Assembly: GCA_001797035.1 (NCBI GenBank)
Contig: MGOE01000145.1
Coordinates: forward strand, 13,545 to 21,386
Direction of reading: 5' to 3'
Source of the DNA: Chloroflexi bacterium RBG_16_72_14
GTDB lineage: Bacteria; Chloroflexota; Limnocylindria; Limnocylindrales; CSP1-4
Length of the DNA: 7,842 nt
The notes under the pieces are model-generated. The model saw only the letters and a list, made by a program, of their open reading frames with translations, was not told the DNA's origin and ran no database searches. Both the position numbers and the translations under genes were made by a program. Of this stretch, positions 1 to 5,175 are shown piece by piece. How positions within the stretch are numbered: the first letter of the stretch is position 1; the number at the start of each line of letters is the position of its first letter.

Positions 1-620
1 AGGGCTATGGTGCGACCGAGACCGCGGCCGGCGCCTGCACCACGTTCAAGGACCACACGCCGGGCACGGTGGGCACCCCGCCGCCACCGATCCAGATGCG
101 GATTACCGGGGAGGGCGAGATCCAGTTCCGCGGCCCGACGATGTTCAAGGGCTACTGGGAGGACCCGGACGCGACGAAGGCGGCGTTCACCGAGGACGGC
201 TGGTACCGGACGGGTGACCTCGGCAGGCTCGACGAGAAGGGCCGCCTCGTCCTCCACGGCCGGATGCGGGACATGATCGTCCTGCCCAACGGGTTCAACG
301 TGTTCCCGGAGGACATCGAGATCGCTTTGCGCGACGCCGGCATCCGGGAGTCGGTGGTCATCGAGACGGAGCCCGGCCGGATCGAGGCCGTCTGCCTCGC
401 GCCCGCAGGGCCGCTCGGTGGGACGGCCCCGTCGCCGGACGAGATCCGCGCGTCGATCGCGGCCGCGGTCAAGGCGGCCAACGCCGTCCTCGGGCCGAAC
501 CAGCGGATCGCGGGCTGGCGCCTGTGGCCGGATTCGGACTTTCCGCGGACCCACACCCTCAAGGTGAAACGCGACCCGGTCCGCGCCTGGGCGAAGGCGG
601 GACTGCCGTCCGGCGGCTGA
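1..620 (+). CDS. AMP-forming acyl-CoA synthetase / AMP-dependent ligase, C-terminal part (5' truncated by window edge)
   Basis: The open frame enters the window at base 3 and ends at TGA 618-620, giving 205 visible residues. Visible landmarks of the adenylate-forming (ANL) superfamily are GYGATET at fragment residues 1-7 (the A5 motif that contacts the acyl substrate and AMP), WYRTGDLG near 67-74 (A7, the ribose-binding Asp), GRMRDMIVLPNG near 86-97 (A8 hinge), and FPRTHTLKVKR near 180-190, which contains the C-terminal catalytic lysine region (A10). The A10 segment reads TLKVKR rather than the common GKIxR. This is the form seen in long-chain fatty-acyl-CoA ligases of the FAA1/FadD15 type, so a fatty-acid substrate is plausible but not proven. 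The enzyme would activate a carboxylic acid with ATP and transfer it to CoA. An internal GTG at 69 is not the true start, because the conserved A5 motif lies upstream of it in frame. The gene converges on the minus-strand operon, with a 25-base gap between stop codons. Confidence 0.93.
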   Translation, partial: GYGATETAAGACTTFKDHTPGTVGTPPPPIQMRITGEGEIQFRGPTMFKGYWEDPDATKAAFTEDGWYRTGDLGRLDEKGRLVLHGRMRDMIVLPNGFNVFPEDIEIALRDAGIRESVVIETEPGRIEAVCLAPAGPLGGTAPSPDEIRASIAAAVKAANAVLGPNQRIAGWRLWPDSDFPRTHTLKVKRDPVRAWAKAGLPSGG

Positions 621-643
621 CCTCGGTCGAGACTCGGGCCGCC
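612..643. terminator. Possible bidirectional terminator hairpin between convergent genes
   Basis: GGCGGC at 612-617 pairs perfectly with GCCGCC at 638-643. The loop carries a smaller stem, CTCG-GT-CGAG, at 622-631. The element spans the end of the acyl-CoA synthetase gene and nearly all of the 25-base gap before the stop codon of the converging minus-strand gene. This is where a shared terminator would be expected. There is no T-tract on either side, so it is not a classical intrinsic terminator. In DNA this GC-rich, a 6-bp GC stem can also arise by chance. Confidence 0.3.
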
Positions 644-645
644 AG

Positions 646-1284
646 TCAGGAGGCGGCGATCGGCTCCCCGATCGTGCCCAGCGTGGCCGCGAGGCGAGCC
701 ACCTCCGGGTCCGGTGAGACCGACGGCGACCACGGGAAGTACACGAGCGTCCGCCCGAGTCGTCGGAGCACGAACTGCGCGTCACGTGGGTACTGGATGG
801 CGCCCGTGCCCGACGCGAGATAGGCGGCGAACTCGCGCCCGACCGCGTCCGCCTCGGCATTGGTCGGCAGCTCGTAGATCAAGACGTAGCCGGCGGCGGG
901 ATCGGCCGGCAGGACGGCCTGGAGCACCACGCGCGGCACGGTCAACAGGGCGGGGCTCTCACCGGGGCGATACGCGGTCTGCGGGTCCCGGACCTGGAAC
1001 GCGGCGCCCTCGAGCGCTGCCAGCACGACGTCGCGCGTCTTCGCCGCCGCCTCGCCGGCGGGAGCCAGGGTCGCGGGCGCAGCAGCGCCGCCGGTGCCGA
1101 GGCCCAGCACCTGGGCCGCGATCAGCAGCACGCCCGCGACGAGCCCCCCGAAGCCGAACAGCGCGAACCAGATCGGGGGTCCGCCGCGGCGGCGCCCATC
1201 GTCGGGCTGCGCTCCGAACCCCGCCCCGGGGCTCGGCGCTGACCCCGTTCCGTACCCCGTCCCAGGGCTCGGCGCGGCCGTCAT
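646..1284 (-). CDS. Single-pass membrane-anchored protein of unknown function with Pro/Gly-rich N-terminus
   Basis: This is a 212-residue protein that I do not recognise as a named family. Residues 1-37 are rich in Pro, Gly and Ala, with two copies of a 12-residue unit (PSPGTGYGTGSA / PSPGAGFGAQ), then a basic RRR at 31-33. One hydrophobic helix follows (about 38-62), then an Ala/Pro linker. The folded-looking tail (about 80-212) is predicted to be outside the cytoplasm (positive-inside rule) and contains YVLIYELPTNAEADAVGREF near 133-152. There is no signal-peptidase or lipobox motif. The ATG shares ATGA with the hinT stop codon (4-base overlap) and no Shine-Dalgarno is visible before it, which suggests translational coupling to hinT. 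It is the last gene of the four-gene operon and faces the acyl-CoA synthetase tail to tail. The reading frame looks genuine from its helix, its domain composition and the exact junction. The function is unknown. Confidence 0.78.
   Translation of the reverse strand: MTAAPSPGTGYGTGSAPSPGAGFGAQPDDGRRRGGPPIWFALFGFGGLVAGVLLIAAQVLGLGTGGAAAPATLAPAGEAAAKTRDVVLAALEGAAFQVRDPQTAYRPGESPALLTVPRVVLQAVLPADPAAGYVLIYELPTNAEADAVGREFAAYLASGTGAIQYPRDAQFVLRRLGRTLVYFPWSPSVSPDPEVARLAATLGTIGEPIAAS
1214..1275 (-). repeat. Two 36-bp-period in-frame repeats encoding the Pro/Gly-rich N-terminus
   Basis: Plus-strand segments 1214-1239 and 1250-1275 match at about 22 of 26 positions, at a 36-base period. This equals 12 codons, so the repeat is in frame in the minus-strand membrane protein and encodes PSPGTGYGTG and PSPGAGFGAQ. 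It looks like a simple coding duplication that could vary in copy number between strains. Confidence 0.6.
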
Positions 1285-1625
1285 CCGGGCGGCCAGCCCA
1301 TCGCGCGCCCGCCGAGGAGGTGGACGTGGAGGTGGGGCACGGACTGGCCGGCGTCCGGCCCGACGTTGGACACCAGCCGCCAGCCGCCGTCGAGTCCCTC
1401 GGCGCGCGCGACCTCGGCGGCGACCCCGAACAGCCGGCCCAGCATCGGGCCGTCCTCGTCGGTGAGGTCCGCGGCCGAGGCGATGTGCGCCTTGGACAGC
1501 AGGAGGACGTGGGTGGGGGCCTTCGGCCCGATGTCGCGGATGACCAGCACCTGGTCGTCCTCGTGGACCCTGGTGGCCGGGATCTCGCCGGCGATGATCC
1601 GGCAGAACAGGCAGTCAGCCGACAT
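1281..1625 (-). CDS. hinT: HinT-type histidine triad (HIT) nucleotide hydrolase
   Basis: This is a 114-residue protein, the normal full length for the HinT branch of the HIT superfamily. The N-terminus CLFCRIIAGEIPA (residues 5-17) is typical, with the Cys5-Cys8 pair that often joins later histidines in zinc binding. The catalytic triad motif HLHVHLLGGR sits at residues 98-107 (H98, H100, H102), followed by the characteristic C-terminal MGWPPG. HinT proteins hydrolyse purine nucleoside phosphoramidates and acyl- or aminoacyl-adenylates in the cytosol. The ATG at 1625-1623 lies inside the last codons of mtaB (11-base overlap) and is preceded by GGAGG at a 5-base spacing. Its TGA overlaps the ATG of the next gene. 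mtaB followed by a HIT gene is a recurring arrangement in bacteria. The family assignment is secure; the physiological substrate is not known. Confidence 0.95.
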   Translation of the reverse strand: MSADCLFCRIIAGEIPATRVHEDDQVLVIRDIGPKAPTHVLLLSKAHIASAADLTDEDGPMLGRLFGVAAEVARAEGLDGGWRLVSNVGPDAGQSVPHLHVHLLGGRAMGWPPG

Positions 1626-3141
1626 GGGCGCCTCCGATCGGTGCCGGCGAGCCGGCGAGCACGGGCAGCGGCACGCGCAGCGAGCGCGGCGCCGGGTCGA
1701 CGGCCAGGACCTCCCCCGTGACGCGGTCGGCCGACTCGCCGTCGATCGCCGCCCGGCGCACCGTCAGGATCGCATTCTCGAGCTCCGCCGGATCGCCCGG
1801 CCGCGGGGTCACCGCCACGAGCACGTGGTCCTCCGCGTGCCCCACCCAGCGACCGTCCGCGAGCCGGCTCTCGACGAGCACCCGCGTCACCGTCCGGAGC
1901 CCCGCCCGCGCCCACGCCGCGCGCGCGTCCGCGCCCACCGCCAGCAGCTCGCCCGCGCGCGCCTTCTTCGTCCGCTCGTCCACCTGGCCCGCCATCCGGG
2001 TCGCCGGCGTGCCCGGCCGGGCCGAGTAGCGGAACACGTGCAGCCCGGCCAGCCGCTGTTCGCGGACGAAGGCCATCGTCCGCGCGAACGCGGTGTCGTC
2101 CTCGGTCGGGAAGCCCGCGATCACGTCCGCGTGCACCGCCACACCCGGGATGGCGGCGCGGGCGCGCTCGACCGTGCGCGCGTAGTCGCCCGCCGCGTAC
2201 CGGCGGCCCATCCGGCGGAGCACGCCGTCATCCCCGGACTGGAGCGGCAGGTGGAGGTGGGGCAGCGTCCGCGGCGCGCCCGCGACCCATGCCTCGAGCA
2301 GCTCGTCGTCCACGTGCTGGGGCTCGATGGAGCTGAGGCGGATGCGCTCCACGGAGGTCGCCTCCAGGATGCGGCGCACCAGCCCGGCGAGCGTCAGGGC
2401 GCTCCGCACGTGGCTTCCGCGCGCCCCCCGCTCCGACCAGCCCCCGTCGTACGTGCCGATGTTGATGCCCGTGAGCACGATCTCGCGGTGGCCGGCCGCC
2501 AGCGCCCGGCGGACGTCCGCCAGCACGACGTCCGGCTCGAGGCTCCGTTCCGCGCCGCGGGCTCGCGGGATGATGCAGTACGTGCAGTAGAAGGAGCAGC
2601 CGTCCTGGACCTTCACGAAGGCCCGGGTCCGCTCGACCGAGGCCCGGTCATCGGCGATGCCGTCGATCCCGGCCGCCCCGGCGGCCTCGACGCCCGACAG
2701 GGTGGGCAGCGCGGCGTCGAGCGGACCGTGCGGCCGGCCCTCGGGCGCGCCGAGCCGGACGAGGGCCTCGAGCTCGCGGAGGAGCCCGGCCTTCGCCTCG
2801 TTGGTCACGAGGCGGGCAGCCGGGTCCATGGCCGCGAACATCTCCGCGCCGACCTGGACCGAGCAGCCTGTGACCACGATCTCGGCGTCGGGGTTCGCCC
2901 GGCGGGCGCGGCGGACGGCGGCGCGCGACTTCTCGTCGGCGATGGACGTCACCGTGCAGGTGTTGACGAGGTAGAGGTCCGCGGCGCGGTCGGGGTCCAC
3001 CAGCGGCACGCACGCCTCGCGCAGGAGCCGGGCGGCCGCCTCCATCTCGGACTGGTTGACCTTGCAGCCGAGGTTGACGATCGCGGCCGAGCGCGGGCGC
3101 GCCGTGGCGCCGTCCGGACGGGTTGCGGCCGGGCGCGGCAT
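1615..3141 (-). CDS. mtaB: tRNA (N6-L-threonylcarbamoyladenosine(37)-C2)-methylthiotransferase MtaB
   Basis: This is a 508-residue radical-SAM methylthiotransferase. The N-terminal UPF0004 domain carries the three cysteines of its own iron-sulphur cluster: VNLGCKVNQSE (C26), NTCTVT (C62) and VTGCSVQ (C93). The radical-SAM cluster motif CSFYCTYC follows, with C182, C186 and C189. Other family blocks are LTGINIGTYDGGW, RLSSIEPQHVDDELL, HLHLPLQSGDDGVLRRMGRRY and DVIAGFPTE. The tail includes a TRAM-like RNA-binding segment (near residues 420-450). MtaB turns t6A at position 37 of ANN-decoding tRNAs into ms2t6A. The open frame runs on upstream to 3465. I chose the ATG at 3141-3139 because it shares one base with the upstream stop (TGATG) and starts just before the first conserved block. 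The protein is longer than the Bacillus enzyme, owing to a proline-rich N-terminus, an Ala/Gly-rich spacer at about 130-170, and a longer tail. Confidence 0.95.
   Translation of the reverse strand: MPRPAATRPDGATARPRSAAIVNLGCKVNQSEMEAAARLLREACVPLVDPDRAADLYLVNTCTVTSIADEKSRAAVRRARRANPDAEIVVTGCSVQVGAEMFAAMDPAARLVTNEAKAGLLRELEALVRLGAPEGRPHGPLDAALPTLSGVEAAGAAGIDGIADDRASVERTRAFVKVQDGCSFYCTYCIIPRARGAERSLEPDVVLADVRRALAAGHREIVLTGINIGTYDGGWSERGARGSHVRSALTLAGLVRRILEATSVERIRLSSIEPQHVDDELLEAWVAGAPRTLPHLHLPLQSGDDGVLRRMGRRYAAGDYARTVERARAAIPGVAVHADVIAGFPTEDDTAFARTMAFVREQRLAGLHVFRYSARPGTPATRMAGQVDERTKKARAGELLAVGADARAAWARAGLRTVTRVLVESRLADGRWVGHAEDHVLVAVTPRPGDPAELENAILTVRRAAIDGESADRVTGEVLAVDPAPRSLRVPLPVLAGSPAPIGGAHVG
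1631..1635 (-). promoter_or_regulatory. Shine-Dalgarno of hinT
   Basis: The minus strand reads GGAGG, then CGCCC, then the hinT ATG, a standard 5-base spacing. It lies within the end of the mtaB coding region. It fixes the hinT start and contrasts with the absence of such a site before the genes that lead transcription units here. Confidence 0.75.
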
Positions 3142-3629
3142 CACCACAGCGCGGGCTTCGTGGACATGAGGAACGCGATGAACCCCACGGCCGACGTGAT
3201 CGCATAGGCGATGTACCGCTGCCGGCGGGCGCGCTCGCGCCAGGCCGCGCGGTCCGCGTCGGTGACGATGCCGTCGCGGGCCTGGAGCCGGCGCAGCGTG
3301 GGCCGCTGGACGACGAACGCGATGACGGCGGTCGCCGCGTACATCGCGAGGCTGACCAGGAGCCAGGGCTGCTCCAGCATCCGCGGTCCCAGCACCGCGA
3401 TCATGGCGAACCCCGTGATCGCCAGCCCGCCGCCGATGACCACGGTCCCGTGCGCCTGGATCCACAGCAGCCCGCTGACGAAGGCGCCGGGGGGCTCCGC
3501 CGCGGCGCCCGGCGCCACCGACCGGTTCCGGAGCGTGAACGGCAGCAGCAGGCTGGGCACGAACAGCGCGATCGCGAGCGTGACGTGCGTGGCGAGGATC
3601 GCGGGGAACAGCGGGTTCAGGTCCGGCAT
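3141..3629 (-). CDS. Small four-helix integral membrane protein, DUF2269-like
   Basis: This is a 162-residue protein with four hydrophobic segments at about residues 8-30, 59-81, 88-108 and 139-156. A basic, soluble loop (RPTLRRLQARDG to RERARRQR) lies between helices 3 and 4. Histidines sit in or at the edge of helix 1 (H15) and helix 2 (H60). The pattern recalls small predicted membrane proteins of the DUF2269 kind, but I cannot confirm the family from sequence alone and the function is unknown. The ATG at 3629-3627 is chosen over the longer upstream frame because the first helix starts seven residues in, and because a TAGGAT hexamer lies 10 bases upstream, outside the repeat block. The gene ends in TGATG shared with mtaB, so it probably leads the mtaB-hinT operon. 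It occupies the place where rsmE is normally found between prmA and mtaB. Confidence 0.82.
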   Translation of the reverse strand: MPDLNPLFPAILATHVTLAIALFVPSLLLPFTLRNRSVAPGAAAEPPGAFVSGLLWIQAHGTVVIGGGLAITGFAMIAVLGPRMLEQPWLLVSLAMYAATAVIAFVVQRPTLRRLQARDGIVTDADRAAWRERARRQRYIAYAITSAVGFIAFLMSTKPALW

Positions 3630-3639
3630 CGGGCCGTGA

Positions 3640-3645
3640 ATCCTA
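3640..3645 (-). promoter_or_regulatory. Candidate -10 element (TAGGAT) for the membrane protein-mtaB-hinT operon
   Basis: The minus strand reads TAGGAT, then 10 bases, then ATG at 3629. If the last T is -7, transcription would begin near 3633, leaving a 4-base leader. No Shine-Dalgarno and no recognisable -35 hexamer are present. The identical hexamer precedes the uracil-DNA glycosylase gene. Confidence 0.4.
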
Positions 3646-3734
3646 GCGCAGGGCCCCCGGGCGGCGGCTCGTCGGACGACGGCGGCGCGTCGCGGACTTC
3701 CCGGCCGACGGCTCCGTCGCCGGTCGCGGCGTGT

Positions 3735-3910
3735 CGCCGCCCATCCGGCCCGCGGCCCCGTCCCCGTCCCCGTCGCCGGGTCGCCGCGCGTCGCGGCCCA
3801 TCGGCCCCGTCCATGTCCCCTGTTGTCGGCGCTTCGCGGCCCACCCGGCCCGCGGCCCAGTCCCCGGTCGTCGGCGCCTTCGCGGCCCACCCGGCCCGCG
3901 GCCCCATCCC
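3735..3910. repeat. GC-rich imperfect direct repeats, about 45-bp period
   Basis: Segments 3833-3858 and 3879-3904 are identical over 26 bases and share the core GGCCCACCCGGCCCGCGG. The similarity extends upstream (GTCGGCGC at 3825 and 3870), giving units about 45-46 bases apart. A diverged copy lies at 3735-3759, and a shortened one with an internal deletion at about 3791-3820. The translations of the block differ in all frames and show no domain, so it appears to be non-coding repeat DNA, probably prone to copy-number change. Confidence 0.75.
3749..3771 (-). other. Potential G-quadruplex motif on the minus strand
   Basis: The plus strand has C-runs at 3749-3751, 3756-3759, 3762-3765 and 3768-3771, separated by 4, 2 and 2 bases. 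The minus strand therefore carries four G-tracts (4, 4, 4 and 3) with loops of 2, 2 and 4. This meets the usual folding pattern for an intramolecular quadruplex. The core is three tandem CCCCGT hexamers. It lies about 120 bases before the membrane-protein start, on the coding strand. Confidence 0.5.
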
Positions 3911-3929
3911 GGGCCGGCCGGCTCGGAAG

Positions 3930-4132
3930 TGTGCATCGAGTGCACAGCGGAGGGTCAGCTGTGCATCTGGACGTACACTCGGGCGCCCGCTGGCAGGTCC
4001 TGTGCATCCAGCCGTACAGGCTGGGCCAGCAACACGGTTGCGGCCGACCGCCGTGTAGGGCCGGATGCACGGAACCGTGCACGTCCGGCCCATCGGGCAC
4101 CGGCAGGGTCGCGAATGTACCTCCGGATGCAC
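3930..4132. repeat. Cluster of five quasi-palindromic elements, consensus GTGCATCYRGNSSTACA
   Basis: Four 17-base copies are present: 3961-3977 (+), 4002-4018 (+), 4054-4070 (-) and 4116-4132 (-). A fifth, one base shorter, lies at 3931-3946 (+) and ends in TGCACA. GTGCATC is invariant in all five, and the four full copies end in TACA. Most copies have dyad symmetry at their edges: TGTGCA-TCGAG-TGCACA at 3930-3946, CCTGTRC/GTACAGG arms at 3999-4020, and CCGTGTA/TGCACGG arms at 4051-4072. Three copies point rightward and two leftward. Further hairpins overlap them, such as CCAGCC-GTACA-GGCTGG at 4008-4024 and TGCACGG-AA-CCGTGCA at 4066-4081. The cluster could be a set of binding sites for a dimeric regulator, or a family of dispersed palindromic repeats. 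Confidence 0.7.
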
Positions 4133-4135
4133 GGC

Positions 4136-4150
4136 CCTCGGGCGCCGAGG
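4136..4150 (-). terminator. Hairpin just downstream of prmA, possible terminator
   Basis: CCTCGG at 4136-4141 pairs with CCGAGG at 4145-4150 around a 3-base loop. On the minus strand it begins 26 bases after the prmA stop codon. No T-tract follows, so intrinsic termination is uncertain; it could equally mark a processing or stability element. Confidence 0.35.
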
Positions 4151-4176
4151 CGATTCGCGGCGCGCGACAGGCGTAC

Positions 4177-5175
4177 TCAGACCGGGCGCTGCAGCTCCAG
4201 CGCGACCCAGTCCCCCTCGGCCCAGCGGCCCGCGACCTCCAGACCGCGCGCGTGGAACGCCTCGACCACGTCCGCCTCGCGGTTCTCGAAGATCCCCGAC
4301 GCCAGCAGCACGCCGCCCGGCCGCAGGTCCGCGACCAGGTCGTCCGCGAGGCTGACCAGCAGCGACGCGATGAGGTTCGCGAGGACGACGTCGAACGGGC
4401 CCTCGCCGCTCGGCGCGCTGCCCTCGCGCGCCCGCACGACGCGTGCCAGCCGGTTGCGGCGGGCGTTGGCGGTCGTGGCGTCCACGGCGATCGGGTCCAC
4501 GTCCACCGCCAGCACCTCGCGGGCGCCCAGGCGGGCGGCCGCGATCGACAGGATCCCGGACCCGGAGCCGACGTCCAGGACTCGGGCCGGAGCGCCGTTC
4601 CGGCCGCCCGCCGCCAGCAGGCCGCGGTCCGCGAGGGCCTCGAGCGCCGCCAGGCACAGCCGGGTCGTGGGGTGGAGCCCGGTCCCGAACGCCATGCCGG
4701 GATCGAGCGCGAGAACGATGTCGTCCGGCCGTCGCTTGTGGCGACGCCACGTTGGCCGGATCACGATCCTGCGCCCCACCCGGAGCACCGGGAAGTGCGC
4801 CTTCCAGGCGTTCGCCCAGTCGGCCTCGTGGACGACGCGCGCCGCGAGGTCGCCGATCGGCCGCAACCCGAAGGCCTGCAGGTGGCCGAGTTCGCGCTCC
4901 GCCCGGGCCCACGCCGCCCGGACGGCGGGCAGGTCGATGATCGGCAGGTGCGCTCGCACCACCGCGGGCCGGGCGAGGTCCACGCGCGCGGCCAGCCCCT
5001 CGTCCACCAGCTCGAACGCCGGCTCCACGCTGGTCCCACCCGGCGCCGCACGGGCCAGGATCTCGGACACGGCCTCGACGGCCTCGTGGTCCGCGGCGAC
5101 CGACAGCTCCAGCCAGGCCCCAGGCGTCGCGGCGACCGCGTCGAGGTCGATGCCCGCGAGCGGCCCCTCGCTCAC
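4177..5175 (-). CDS. prmA: Ribosomal protein L11 methyltransferase PrmA
   Basis: This is a 332-residue class I S-adenosylmethionine methyltransferase. The N-terminal substrate-recognition domain (about 20-130) is followed by the PrmA signature DPGMAFGTGLHPTT at residues 158-171, the SAM-binding motif I VLDVGSGSGILSIAA at 199-213, AVDVDP at 223-228 (the acidic residue that binds the ribose of SAM) and VLANLIASLL at 264-273. PrmA trimethylates the N-terminus and lysines of ribosomal protein L11 in the cytosol. The open frame extends far upstream by chance. I place the start at GTG 5175-5173 because it forms GTGA with the dnaJ stop (4-base overlap) and gives the expected family length. dnaJ-prmA adjacency is widely conserved. 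The gene that usually follows, rsmE, is missing here. Confidence 0.94.
   Translation of the reverse strand: MSEGPLAGIDLDAVAATPGAWLELSVAADHEAVEAVSEILARAAPGGTSVEPAFELVDEGLAARVDLARPAVVRAHLPIIDLPAVRAAWARAERELGHLQAFGLRPIGDLAARVVHEADWANAWKAHFPVLRVGRRIVIRPTWRRHKRRPDDIVLALDPGMAFGTGLHPTTRLCLAALEALADRGLLAAGGRNGAPARVLDVGSGSGILSIAAARLGAREVLAVDVDPIAVDATTANARRNRLARVVRAREGSAPSGEGPFDVVLANLIASLLVSLADDLVADLRPGGVLLASGIFENREADVVEAFHARGLEVAGRWAEGDWVALELQRPV

Larger units (their letters stand above)
3630..4176. other. 547-base non-coding, repeat-rich island between prmA and the membrane-protein gene
   Basis: No credible gene is seen on either strand. The long open frames through here are low-complexity Arg/Pro/Ala/Gly translations of GC-rich repeats. 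Reading leftward from prmA, the island holds a small hairpin (4136-4150), a cluster of five quasi-palindromic elements (3930-4132), a GC-rich imperfect direct-repeat block (3735-3910) with a G-tract run, and a candidate promoter just before 3629. I see no remnant of rsmE, which usually sits at this place in the gene order. Confidence 0.75.

Noticed and set aside
1366..3207. A 613-codon plus-strand open frame opposite mtaB and hinT
   Set aside because: It is antisense to well-conserved genes. Its composition (Arg, Ala, His, Pro) has no domain and reflects third-position GC bias.
3930..4132. CRISPR array
   Set aside because: The repeated elements are only 16-17 bases long, diverge from each other, occur in both orientations and have irregular spacers. 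No cas genes are nearby.
3630..4176. Degraded rsmE pseudogene
   Set aside because: No reading frame shows any conserved RsmE block; the interval consists of repeats instead.
3617..4912. A 431-codon minus-strand frame crossing the repeat island into prmA
   Set aside because: The translation of the repeat block is low complexity, and the right-hand part is an out-of-frame reading of prmA. There is no family motif and no credible start.
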